In this document: in pieces, positions 1 to 7,281 of the stretch | Layout: each line of letters starts with the position of its first letter | How positions within the stretch are numbered: position 1 is the first letter of the stretch | Assembly (NCBI GenBank): GCA_946477505.1 | Contig: CAMKYP010000020.1 | Coordinates: 1-18,352 of the forward strand | Direction: 5' to 3' | DNA from: an uncultured Dechloromonas sp. | GTDB taxonomy: Bacteria; Pseudomonadota; Gammaproteobacteria; Burkholderiales; Rhodocyclaceae | Length of the DNA stretch: 18,352 nt | Notes under the pieces: generated by a model | Told to the model about the DNA's origin: nothing | Databases searched by the model: none | What the model saw: only the letters and a program-made list of their open reading frames with translations | Program-made: the position numbers and the translations under genes

Positions 1-1
1 C

Positions 2-682
2 GGTCAGAGTGCCGACGATGCGAGCAAGCAAGCGCGGGAGGCGGAGGAGGATGCACTGGCAAGCGGCAATGAGGTGGACCGCGCCTCGGTCCAGATATCC
101 GAGGTCGCCGAGCGCGTCGAAAGCAGCGCCGAGCAGATCAGTAGACTATCCGAGCAGGTCCAGCAGATCGGCAGCATCACCACGGTCATCCGCGACGTGG
201 CCGACCAGACCAACCTGCTCGCCCTCAATGCAGCCATCGAGGCGGCTCGCGCCGGCGAGCAAGGGCGCGGTTTCGCAGTGGTGGCTGATGAGGTGCGCAA
301 ATTGGCCGAGCGAACGACCCAGGCCGTGCAGGAAATCTCGACCATGATCTCGAGCATCCAGGGTGAGGCCAACCGGGCGGTGGGCAGCATGCAGGACAGT
401 CGTGGCGTAGTAGGCGAGGTAGTGCAGTCGGCCGATAAAGCCAGCAACTCGATGCGCGACATCCAGCAATCGACCGCCACGGTGCAGTCAGCTGTGACCG
501 ATATCGTCGCAGCCTTGAACGAGCAGCGCTCCGCCTCGTCCGACCTGGCCCGCAACGTCGAATCCGTTGCCCAAATGTCGGAGGAAAACCTCAAGGCTGC
601 CTCGTCCGTCGAAAAAACGGCAGATAGCCTGGTCGGCGTTTCCAACCAGCTGAAGAGTAGCGTCGCGCGCTTTTCGTTCTGA
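2..682 (+). CDS. Methyl-accepting chemotaxis protein, C-terminal part (5' end outside window)
   Basis: The reading frame is open from the first bases of the window, so the ligand-binding and membrane parts lie upstream. What is visible is the cytoplasmic signalling domain: a long coiled-coil helix rich in Ala, Ser, Glu and Gln, then the highly conserved hairpin tip with DQTNLLALNAAIEAARAGE and GRGFAVVADEVRKLAERT, then the return helix ending in KSSVARFSF. The tip is where MCPs bind CheA and CheW and control the flagellar or type IV pilus response. There is no C-terminal NWETF-like pentapeptide, so any CheR/CheB tether is absent. A GTG at 74 is in frame but only an internal codon; nothing suggests a start there. 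The family call is secure; the ligand cannot be told. Confidence 0.95.
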   Translation, partial: GQSADDASKQAREAEEDALASGNEVDRASVQISEVAERVESSAEQISRLSEQVQQIGSITTVIRDVADQTNLLALNAAIEAARAGEQGRGFAVVADEVRKLAERTTQAVQEISTMISSIQGEANRAVGSMQDSRGVVGEVVQSADKASNSMRDIQQSTATVQSAVTDIVAALNEQRSASSDLARNVESVAQMSEENLKAASSVEKTADSLVGVSNQLKSSVARFSF

Positions 683-690
683 CCGCTGTG

Positions 691-717
691 CCGGCCTTCG
701 GGGAGACGGAAGGCCGG
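691..717 (+). terminator. Hairpin after the chemoreceptor gene
   Basis: CCGGCCTTC (691-699) pairs perfectly with GAAGGCCGG (709-717) around a 9-nt loop, nine bases after the MCP stop codon. It is in the right place for a terminator, but no run of T follows, so it may be a weak or factor-assisted one. Confidence 0.5.
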
Positions 718-810
718 TGATGTTCCGGACATCTTCACCGCGCGCATCCTACCCCATGCGCTTGCTCATCCGGTTTTTGCGCTAGGGCGCCGATCTGGGA
801 AAATGCCGGC

Positions 811-2208
811 ATGCCCGCACTTGCCTTTGTTGACCTCGAAACCACCGGCGCCACCGCCACCCATGACCGCATCACCGAAATCGGCATCGTCGAGGTCGAT
901 GCGGATGGTTCCGTCCGTGAATGGCAGCAGCTGGTCAATCCCGGCATGCGGATTCCGCCCTTCATCGAACAACTGACCGGCATCACCAACGAAATGGTCG
1001 CCGCTGCGCCGCCGTTCGAGGCCATTGCCGCAGAAGCCCTGCGCCGGCTCGAAGGGCGATTGTTCATCGCCCACAACGCCCGCTTCGACTACGGCTTTCT
1101 GAAAGCCGAGTTCAAGCGGCTGGGCATTGATTTTCGCTGCACCGTCACGTGCACGGTCAAGCTGTCGCGGGCGCTGTATCCGGAACACCACCGGCACAAT
1201 CTCGACAGCCTGATCGAACGCCACGGCCTGCAGGCCGAAGCGCGCCACAGGGCATTGGCCGATGCCCAGTTGATCCACCAGTTCTGGCAGAAAATCCATG
1301 CCGACCGCAGCAGCGAGGCCATCGAGGCAGCCCTGAACAAGCAGAACGCCCGCCCCAGCCTGCCGCCCAACCTCGACGCCGCCAATCTGGAAGACCTGCC
1401 CGATACGCCCGGCGTCTATCTGTTCTACGGCGAAAACAACCTGCCGATCTACATCGGCAAGGCCAAGGACCTGCGCAAGCGCGTGCTGTCGCATTTTTCG
1501 GCCGATGTCCGCTCGGCGAAGGAAATGGCGCTCGCCCAACAGGTGCGGCGCATCGACTGGATCGTTACCGCCGGGGAGATCGGCGCCCTGCTCCGGGAGT
1601 CGGCGCTGGTCAAGGAACTGCTGCCGACGCAGAACCGCCAGCTGCGCAAGAACGAGGAAGTCTGTACCTGGACGCTGGTCGACGAGGGCGAAGGCTGGCT
1701 GCGCCCGCAATTGACGCTCGCCAACGACCTCGACTTCGGTCTCTCCACCTCGTGCTACGGCCTGTTCAAGAGCAGCAAGGAAGCCAATACCGTCATGCGC
1801 CAGCTGGTCGAAAGCCATCATCTGTGCGACATGCTGACCGGCCAGCAGCCGCTCAAGGCCGGCAAGCCCTGTTTCGGCCACCAGATTCGCCGCTGCAAGG
1901 GCGTCTGCATCGGCAAGGAACCGCTGGCCAAACATACCATGCGCCTGATGACCGCGCTGACCGGCCTCAAGCTGGTGTCCTGGCCCTTCCCCGGCCCGGC
2001 CGTCATTCGCGAGGAAGACGAAGCGCACGTCATCGACGGCTGGCGTTACCTGGGCACCGCCAAGTCCGATGACGACATCCGGCAGTTGCTCGACGGCAAG
2101 CGCCCGCCCTTCGACCGCGACACCTACAAGATACTGGCCAAGGTCGTGGCGAAAATGAAACCGCTCGCCGCGCTCAATGGCGCCTTCCAACTGCACACTC
2201 TCAGCTGA
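811..2208 (+). CDS. DEDD 3'-5' exonuclease fused to a UvrC-like GIY-YIG nuclease
   Basis: This is a two-domain DNA-processing protein of 465 aa. Residues 1-165 are a DnaQ-type exonuclease: FVDLETTG gives Asp8 and Glu10 (Exo I), HNARFDY around 89-94 is Exo II, and HRALADAQ with His146 and Asp151 is Exo III. Residues 195-280 are a GIY-YIG module resembling the UvrC N-terminus, with PGVYLFYG at 200, IYIGKAKDLRKRV at 213 and the likely catalytic Glu263 in LLRESALVKELLPTQN. Cys339, 354, 362 and 366 (spacing x14, x7, x3) resemble the UvrC Fe-S cysteine set. The fusion recalls E. coli Cho (a UvrC N-terminal homologue acting in nucleotide excision repair) joined to a proofreading-type exonuclease. 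The RNase H-like C-terminal nuclease of full UvrC is absent. The ATG at 811 follows a GGGAAA stretch; the alternative ATG at 803 is out of frame. Confidence 0.9.
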   Translation: MPALAFVDLETTGATATHDRITEIGIVEVDADGSVREWQQLVNPGMRIPPFIEQLTGITNEMVAAAPPFEAIAAEALRRLEGRLFIAHNARFDYGFLKAEFKRLGIDFRCTVTCTVKLSRALYPEHHRHNLDSLIERHGLQAEARHRALADAQLIHQFWQKIHADRSSEAIEAALNKQNARPSLPPNLDAANLEDLPDTPGVYLFYGENNLPIYIGKAKDLRKRVLSHFSADVRSAKEMALAQQVRRIDWIVTAGEIGALLRESALVKELLPTQNRQLRKNEEVCTWTLVDEGEGWLRPQLTLANDLDFGLSTSCYGLFKSSKEANTVMRQLVESHHLCDMLTGQQPLKAGKPCFGHQIRRCKGVCIGKEPLAKHTMRLMTALTGLKLVSWPFPGPAVIREEDEAHVIDGWRYLGTAKSDDDIRQLLDGKRPPFDRDTYKILAKVVAKMKPLAALNGAFQLHTLS

Positions 2209-2299
2209 CCCGCCCCTGCGCCAGCAACGGGAAACGCCTGAAATTACCTGCACGTCATGACTGTGGCACACTGGCGAACTACCCACGAAGGAGCCCGCC

Positions 2300-3319
2300 A
2301 TGCCAGCCGCCCGACCAGCCAAAGCCAATCCGCCCGTGCAACGCGTCGCCATCGCCTGCCAGGGAGGCGGCAGCCATACCGCCTTTACCGCCGGCGTCCT
2401 GCAAGCGCTCCTGCGCAATATCGATGCGCGCAAACACCGTATTCTGGGCCTGTCCGGCACATCCGGCGGCGCACTGTGCGCCGCCCTGGCGTGGACGGGC
2501 TTGCTCGAAGGCGATCCGGCACGCGGTGCCGCCCTGCTCGAAACCTTCTGGCAAAAGATGAGCGCCACCGAATTCCCGGACTTCTGGAGCAACCAGTGGC
2601 TGTTGCTGCAGCAGCGCAGCCGCTCCGTGCTCGGCCTGCCGGAAATCAGCCCCTACCTGCTGCCGACGAGCGGGCAGGATTTCATGGCCGACCTGCTGCG
2701 CGAACACATACCGTTCGAGCGTCTGCAATCGCTGATCACGCCGCATACGCCCTGCTTGATGATCGGCGCCGTGGAAGTGCTGTCCGGCGACTTCACCGTA
2801 TTCCATTCCCATCCCGGCCCCCGGCAGCAGGGCATCACGGTGGAGGCGCTGCTCGCCTCGGCGGCGATTCCGGAAATGTTCCGCGCCGTCCATATTGGCA
2901 AGGGCATCTACTGGGACGGCCTGTTCTCGCAGAATCCGCCGATCCGCGGCTTTCTCTCGGGCAAGGAAAGCCGGGAAGCCAAGCCGGATGAAATCTGGAT
3001 CATCCAGATCAACCCGGAGCGCCGCGCCAGCGAACCGATCACCTCGAACGACATCGACGACCGCCGCAACGAGCTGGCCGGCAACCTGTCGCTGCACCAG
3101 GAACTGTTCTTCGTCGACCAGACCAACGACTGGCTGCGGAAAAAATGGCTCGACGCGGCGCACATGAAGCACGTGGACGTCCGTTTCATCCGCCTCGAAC
3201 TCGATCTCGACTACGCCTCCAAGCTCGACCGCAGCCCGGCTTTCATCGAACGATTGATGGACGAAGGCCGCCACAAGGGCGCAGAATTCATCGCCCGATT
3301 GAACAAGGAAACACCATGA
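2300..3319 (+). CDS. Patatin-like phospholipase family protein
   Basis: This 339-aa protein is a probable serine acyl hydrolase of the patatin family. The N-terminal oxyanion-hole loop QGGGSHTAFTAG is at 21-32, the nucleophile elbow GTSGG has Ser55, and the second member of the Ser-Asp dyad is Asp206 in YWDGLFSQNPP. No signal peptide or membrane segment is seen, so it is probably cytosolic or peripherally membrane-bound. The ATG at 2300 has a good AAGGAG 9 bases upstream. Its stop overlaps the start of the creA-like gene (ATGA at 3316-3319), so the two are probably translationally coupled. The natural substrate cannot be read from the sequence. Confidence 0.9.
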   Translation: MPAARPAKANPPVQRVAIACQGGGSHTAFTAGVLQALLRNIDARKHRILGLSGTSGGALCAALAWTGLLEGDPARGAALLETFWQKMSATEFPDFWSNQWLLLQQRSRSVLGLPEISPYLLPTSGQDFMADLLREHIPFERLQSLITPHTPCLMIGAVEVLSGDFTVFHSHPGPRQQGITVEALLASAAIPEMFRAVHIGKGIYWDGLFSQNPPIRGFLSGKESREAKPDEIWIIQINPERRASEPITSNDIDDRRNELAGNLSLHQELFFVDQTNDWLRKKWLDAAHMKHVDVRFIRLELDLDYASKLDRSPAFIERLMDEGRHKGAEFIARLNKETP

Positions 3320-3798
3320 GCCTCTCTTTTTCCACGCTTCGCCCGGCCTGCCTCGCCGCCGCGCTGGCCCTGGCCGCCGCCCTGCCCGCCCAAGGCGAGG
3401 AGATCGACTGCGTCACCACCACCTGGAAGTTGATCGGCGCCAATCATCGCATCTGCGTCAATGCCTACGATGACCCGAAGATTCCCGGCGTCACCTGCCA
3501 CGTCAGCCAGGCACGCACCGGCGGCGTCAAGGGCAGCCTCGGGCTGGCCGAAGACCCGTCGCAATTCTCCATCGCCTGCCGCCAGGTCGGGCCGATTGTG
3601 CTCCCCGCCAAGCTGCCGGCCGACGAGGTCGTGTTCAGCGAAGATACCTCGCTGCTGTTCAAGGAAACGAAGATTCACCGCTTCCTCGACCAGAAGCGCA
3701 ATGTGCTGATCTATCTGGCGATCAGCCGCCGGGTTATCGAAGGCGCCCCGGCCAACGCGATTTCGACGGTTCCCATCCAGCCCTGGCCGGGGAAATAA
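3316..3798 (+). CDS. creA: CreA family periplasmic protein
   Basis: This 160-aa protein has an N-terminal signal peptide (hydrophobic LAAALALAAALPAQG, cleavage expected around residue 27). The body matches CreA: VTTTWKLIGANHRICVNAYDDPKIPGVTC, then ARTGGVKGSLGLAED, CRQVGPI, RNVLIYLAISRRVIEGAP and NAISTVPIQPW, all typical of that family. The molecular function of CreA is unknown; in E. coli it is the first gene of creABCD but not part of the signalling pathway. Here there are no creBCD genes beside it. I place the start at the ATG at 3316, inside the patatin stop codon, because the longer frame opens within the patatin gene and would lack a signal peptide. Confidence 0.92.
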   Translation: MSLSFSTLRPACLAAALALAAALPAQGEEIDCVTTTWKLIGANHRICVNAYDDPKIPGVTCHVSQARTGGVKGSLGLAEDPSQFSIACRQVGPIVLPAKLPADEVVFSEDTSLLFKETKIHRFLDQKRNVLIYLAISRRVIEGAPANAISTVPIQPWPGK

Positions 3799-3814
3799 TC
3801 CGTACGAACGCCCA

Positions 3815-4309
3815 TCAGCCCGCCGCTCCGAGCGCCGCCAGCGCCTCGGCCAAACCGCCGGCGACCAGCTTCACCGGAACAGCCAGCATCAGGTTCAGCG
3901 GCAGGCCGAAATCCTCGACATGCATGCCGTCGGCGTCTATCGGGCGGCCATCGCGCAGCCCGACCGCGCCTTGCCGACGCCGCACCCGCTCGACCGTCGA
4001 CTCCAGCGTATCGACATAACCGACGACCGGTTTGCCCAGCGCCAGCGCGTAACCGACCTCGACACAGGTTCCCGAATCCGGCTCGCTGCCGCGAAACGGG
4101 TTGAGATTGGCGACCACCGCATCGGCCCGATGAATCAGCGCGATGTTGGCGTGAAAAATACCCGCTGCGCTCGTCTCCACCCCATCGAGCGGCACCAGGG
4201 CTTCATGCCCGGCCTGCCGGCAGAGCACGCGCGCATCATCGGCCCACTGCCGGGCATCCGGCCGAAAGACATCGGGCCCGGCAAGATAAATTTTCAAGTG
4301 TCGTTGCAT
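3815..4309 (-). CDS. Nucleoside 2-deoxyribosyltransferase family protein
   Basis: This 164-aa protein starts KIYLAGPDVFRPDA, the characteristic first strand and loop of the nucleoside 2-deoxyribosyltransferase fold, followed by ADAVVANLNPFRG and SGTCVEVGYALALGKPV, which carries the family's conserved acidic residues (including the Glu nucleophile). Enzymes of this family move or hydrolyse the deoxyribose of nucleosides or nucleoside phosphates in salvage or clean-up. The exact substrate is unknown. The frame extends to a TTG at 4354, but the added residues are hydrophobic and unlike the family, so the ATG at 4309 is preferred although its ribosome site is poor. It converges with creA, with a 16-base gap. 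Confidence 0.85.
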   Translation of the reverse strand: MQRHLKIYLAGPDVFRPDARQWADDARVLCRQAGHEALVPLDGVETSAAGIFHANIALIHRADAVVANLNPFRGSEPDSGTCVEVGYALALGKPVVGYVDTLESTVERVRRRQGAVGLRDGRPIDADGMHVEDFGLPLNLMLAVPVKLVAGGLAEALAALGAAG

Positions 4310-4481
4310 CGAAAAACCAAAAATCGTCGTAAAAAATACCGGGATGCGCCACAACAGGTTGGCAAACAGGTGGCTCCGGGTGTATTTTCAACGTTTTCAT
4401 CCGCGAATCACAGCCTAGCGGCAAAAGACATCGCCCGCACCGGCCCCCTGGCCACGAATCGCCGCACCGACCGAAAGAACC

Positions 4482-4838
4482 ATGAAAACACCTTCCCTGA
4501 TCCTCGCCGCCGCCCTGAGCATCCCCACCATCGCCAGTGCAGCCGATCCGGTCAAGTTCCAGGTATTCCTCGATGGAGAACTGAAACACTCCGTTTCCCT
4601 GGCCGGCCCTCATTCCCAATTCAAATTCTCGCCCGAAGGCCTGGCCGACACCACGCTAGAGTTCCGCCTGATCGCGCCCGAACCCTTGATCCTGGAAATG
4701 AAGGAAACCACCGCCAACGCAGCACCGCCGGAAGCCGTTGGCCGCATTTCGCTGATCAAGCCAGGCAGCTCGGCCACCGCCGCCGACATCAAGGGCGCCA
4801 AATTCAAGCACGCCTACGTGGTCGTCCGCCAGGAATAG
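4482..4838 (+). CDS. Small secreted protein of unknown function
   Basis: This 118-aa protein has a clear Sec signal peptide (MKTPSLILAAALSIPTIASA, cleavage expected after Ala20). The mature part of about 98 residues is probably periplasmic, with alternating hydrophobic strands (VKFQVFLDGEL, LEFRLIAPEPLILEM, FKHAYVVVRQE) that suggest a beta-sandwich. I do not recognise the family. The gene is followed by a strong intrinsic terminator and then by the left inverted repeat of the chlorate cassette, so it is the last resident gene on that side. Confidence 0.75.
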   Translation: MKTPSLILAAALSIPTIASAADPVKFQVFLDGELKHSVSLAGPHSQFKFSPEGLADTTLEFRLIAPEPLILEMKETTANAAPPEAVGRISLIKPGSSATAADIKGAKFKHAYVVVRQE

Positions 4839-4868
4839 CACCCCGCTGCTGAAGGTACGCTAATAAAG

Positions 4869-4900
4869 AAAGGCCGTTTGTTTGAGCGGCCTTTTGTTTT
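4869..4900 (+). terminator. Intrinsic terminator of the small secreted protein gene
   Basis: AAAGGCCG (4869-4876) pairs with CGGCCTTT (4887-4894) around a 10-nt loop and is followed by TTTTGTTTT. An A-rich stretch precedes the stem, so it could also stop transcription arriving from the cassette on the minus strand. Confidence 0.88.
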
Positions 4901-4929
4901 GAGAAGCACAGAATAGAGATATCCGCCTA

Positions 4930-4995
4930 TCGGCCATAGCGGCCGGTAGCCTCCCCAAGAAAAATGGCCGTTTCTGAGGACAGACCGGCCCTTGG
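4930..4995 (+). repeat. Left 66-bp inverted repeat of the cassette
   Basis: The reverse complement of this stretch aligns without gaps to 12281-12346 with 60 of 66 bases identical. The longest shared block is 20 bases, covering CTCAGAAACGGCCATTTTTC on the minus strand. It contains smaller dyads built on CGGCC/GGCCG, for example around 4931-4945. Weaker similarity to the partner may continue on both sides. Confidence 0.9.
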
Positions 4996-5165
4996 TACTT
5001 CTATGGGCTCAGCGGCGCAGGAGCGTAGCAAAGGGAAACTCAAAAGGTAACAGCAAGCCACTCCTCATGCTCCCTAAGCACAATCCTGCATTACAGCTAG
5101 CCTAGCTACTCTCTCTATTCAAAGGTACTGAAGCAAGAAATGAACTTGAATCACAAGGTTGTAAA
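4996..5165. other. Non-coding stretch between left repeat and cytochrome gene
   Basis: I see no credible gene, RNA or intrinsic terminator here. The inner end may hold a diverged continuation of the inverted repeat (GCTGAG-like block near 5007-5013). It should contain the 3' end of the cytochrome transcript. Confidence 0.5.
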
Positions 5166-5633
5166 TCAGTGTTTTTTTGCAGCCGCCGGCAAGGTCTTGA
5201 CATAGGCTAGAACGCTCTTTATCTCTTCCTCCGACAAGATGTACTTGAACTGTGGCATGACGTAGGCCGGTTCCGGCAAGCGGCGCAAGCCTTCGCTTAT
5301 GCTTTGTAATAGTTCCTTGTCTCGTCCTTTGAGCAAGCCTTCGAAAGTCAGGTCTGGGATATATTGAATTCCCTGCTGAAAAAATGCTGACCGAGGGCCG
5401 TCACCTTTGCCATGTAGCCCATGGCAAAGAGCGCAGTGATCGATAAAAATTGCTTCGCCCCGCGCTGCCGAAACTGGCGCCCCCGTGTTCTTGAAATGCG
5501 GTTTCGCCTGGGAGTCTCGTAGGCTGGACTTGGTCGCGGCCTGTCCGACATCCTTCTTTTCCGACGCGTTGCCAAGGCCTGCGCCTATGATTGCCATACC
5601 GGCTACCAGTGAAACTGCGAAGATGATTTTCAT
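5166..5633 (-). CDS. Periplasmic monoheme cytochrome c of the (per)chlorate reductase operon
   Basis: This 155-aa protein has an N-terminal hydrophobic signal sequence (about residues 1-23). A single heme-binding CALCH is at 67-71, inside the class I context GEAIFIDHCALCHGLHGKGDG, and Met126 in AYVMPQFKY is the likely sixth ligand, followed by the usual C-terminal helix SEEEIKSVLAYVKTL. It is the last gene of the operon, 29 bases after the chaperone, with a strong GAGGAA site before its ATG. By position it would carry electrons to the reductase, in place of the cytochrome b gamma subunit of known clrABDC sets or the multiheme PcrC of perchlorate reducers. In Ideonella a soluble cytochrome c is known to donate electrons to chlorate reductase. 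The role is inferred; the cytochrome identity is seen. Confidence 0.88.
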   Translation of the reverse strand: MKIIFAVSLVAGMAIIGAGLGNASEKKDVGQAATKSSLRDSQAKPHFKNTGAPVSAARGEAIFIDHCALCHGLHGKGDGPRSAFFQQGIQYIPDLTFEGLLKGRDKELLQSISEGLRRLPEPAYVMPQFKYILSEEEIKSVLAYVKTLPAAAKKH

Positions 5634-5662
5634 GGTCTGTTCCTCAATAATTCCGCTTGCGA

Positions 5663-6376
5663 CTAGGCGGTTCCGCCCAATTGGCTGCGGTGAGCTAACA
5701 AATAGAATCTTGTGGCATCGAGAAGATGGCTAAAGCAGTTCTGCGGCACGCTTTCGATGGCGATATCGGCAAGACGCGATGCAAAGGGCAGCAAGAACCT
5801 GTCCAGGAACTCGGCCTGCGCTGACTGTATGCCCGCGACGACATCCGCCTCACTTGCCTGCGCGGCCTCGTTCTCCCGAAAACAGAGCAACTGCAGGAAT
5901 TCAAGTTCCACGCAGATGTGGTCGGGAAGGTCGTCGAATGAGTCAGCAATGTCGACGCCGTGTTGCTGGTAAAACTCCTTGATCGTCAGCATTTCAGCCA
6001 GGCGTTTTTCACTGTCGATGGCGGTAAACAAGGAACCATAGGGCGGGCACGGCAGATGGGGATAGTTGTTCGTAAACAGCCCAATATGCGCCGCTTCGAC
6101 CTCTTCGTAACTCATGGTGCGGAATCGCGCAAAGAATGCCCGGGCAGCCGCTCCGCCCTTCTCTGCGAGTTCTGCTTCAGAGCCGACCGCCTGGCCGTAG
6201 GCAAGGAGGAACTCCTCCTCGGCCGAGACTCGCCGAAAATAGTCATGGCCCTCCTCGCCCGGATGGGCCAGAGCCAACTCAAGGAAGTGATAAAGCTGTG
6301 CTCGTTTAGTCGCTGTGTCGCTGAGCGGTTTCACGATAACGCTGGAATCCGTTCCAGATGACGTTGAAGAATGCAT
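5663..6376 (-). CDS. TorD/NarJ-type chaperone for the molybdenum subunit
   Basis: This 237-aa, largely helical cytoplasmic protein has no signal peptide. Family marks include the early helix KRAQLYHFLELALAHP (24-39), AHIGLFTNNYPHLPCPPYGS near the middle, and FDDLPDHICVELEFLQLLCF, all typical of the TorD/DmsD/NarJ group that binds the Tat signal and assists molybdenum cofactor insertion and Fe-S folding of type II DMSO reductases. Such a chaperone normally serves its neighbour, here the Tat-exported catalytic subunit. It is the third reductase gene (A-B-D order), as in clrABDC, serABDC and ddhABDC, whereas pcr operons place the chaperone last. The gap to the beta gene is 23 bases. Confidence 0.87.
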   Translation of the reverse strand: MHSSTSSGTDSSVIVKPLSDTATKRAQLYHFLELALAHPGEEGHDYFRRVSAEEEFLLAYGQAVGSEAELAEKGGAAARAFFARFRTMSYEEVEAAHIGLFTNNYPHLPCPPYGSLFTAIDSEKRLAEMLTIKEFYQQHGVDIADSFDDLPDHICVELEFLQLLCFRENEAAQASEADVVAGIQSAQAEFLDRFLLPFASRLADIAIESVPQNCFSHLLDATRFYLLAHRSQLGGTA

Positions 6377-6399
6377 GCTCAGTTTTCCCCCGCAAATTC

Positions 6400-7266
6400 C
6401 TAGATGTCTTTCATCTTGACCGGTGCTTCGACATGGTGCGGCTCGTCCAGCAAGCCGCCCATGGCGTAGCCGAAATATTTCTCGACTTCTTCCTTCGGGA
6501 TGTTCTTTGGCGGCACATACCAGACTGATGGAATGGTTCCGAAGTCCGGACGGTACTGGCGCCGCTCAATGGGATTGACCACCCGGTGCGTCGCCTTGAG
6601 ACTGGTTTCCGGATCGTAGGGTTTGACGCCCAGTGAAGGATCGCGAATCATCTTGGAGATGGTGCTTTCCGGGTCCATCAGGTTGCCGAAAATCCGGATC
6701 TTGCCAACACAGGTCTTTACGCACTGAGGCTCCTGCCCCTTTTCCAGCAAGGGGAAGCAAAACATGCATTTCTGCGATTTTTTCGTTACCGGGTTGTAGT
6801 AAATCTTGTCGTATGGACAAGCCTTGACGCAGTTCTGGAAACCCTCGCAAGTATCCTGGTCGATCAGAACAACGCCATCTTCGGTTTTGTAAATCGAACG
6901 GGTCGGGCAAGCCGGCAGACACGCCGGATTTGAACAGTGATTGCAGGGCCGCGCCAGATAAAACTGCCAGAGCTTCGGGAACTTTCCCTTGGGCGTATCT
7001 TGGTAAAGGTTGGAAAAACGATAATCCCAGTCGGCCGGATTCTTGCTGCCATTCTTGCGTGGATATTTCCCGAACGGTTGCGTCGAAACGCTGTTCCAGT
7101 ACATGTTTTCCTGACCGGGGCCGCTGGTCCAGGTTTGTTTGCACGACATCGTGCAGGTGTGGCATCCGATGCATTTGTTGATGTCGATCAGCATCCCGAA
7201 CTGGACGCGATTGCCGTAAAGGGGGTTGGGTTGCCCGTAGTATTTTTTCCAGAGTTCTTCAGACAT
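6400..7266 (-). CDS. Four-cluster ferredoxin-type beta subunit of the (per)chlorate reductase (NarH/PcrB/ClrB family)
   Basis: This 288-aa electron-transfer subunit has four cysteine groups: C32-C35-C38-C42, C108-C111-C116-C120, C140-x5-C146-C150, and C167-C170-C182-C186. The third group, CEGFQNCVKACPY, has Phe143 where a fourth Cys would sit, as NarH has Trp, so that cluster is probably [3Fe-4S] and the others [4Fe-4S]. The sequences KIYYNPVTKKSQKCMFC and CVGKIRIFG closely follow NarH. It has no signal peptide, so it is expected to reach the periplasm as a passenger with the Tat-exported alpha subunit. It lies 15 bases after the alpha gene with an AAGGAGAG site before its ATG. It would pass electrons from the cytochrome to the alpha subunit. 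Confidence 0.92.
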   Translation of the reverse strand: MSEELWKKYYGQPNPLYGNRVQFGMLIDINKCIGCHTCTMSCKQTWTSGPGQENMYWNSVSTQPFGKYPRKNGSKNPADWDYRFSNLYQDTPKGKFPKLWQFYLARPCNHCSNPACLPACPTRSIYKTEDGVVLIDQDTCEGFQNCVKACPYDKIYYNPVTKKSQKCMFCFPLLEKGQEPQCVKTCVGKIRIFGNLMDPESTISKMIRDPSLGVKPYDPETSLKATHRVVNPIERRQYRPDFGTIPSVWYVPPKNIPKEEVEKYFGYAMGGLLDEPHHVEAPVKMKDI

Positions 7267-7281
7267 GGCGACTCTCCTTGC

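Noticed and set aside
691..717. A strong intrinsic terminator after the chemoreceptor gene
   Set aside because: The stem is perfect but no T run follows, so it is listed only as a weak candidate.
766..2592. A 608-codon frame on the minus strand
   Set aside because: It lies antisense to the exonuclease fusion and part of the patatin gene. Its length is explained by high GC, and it shows no domain features.
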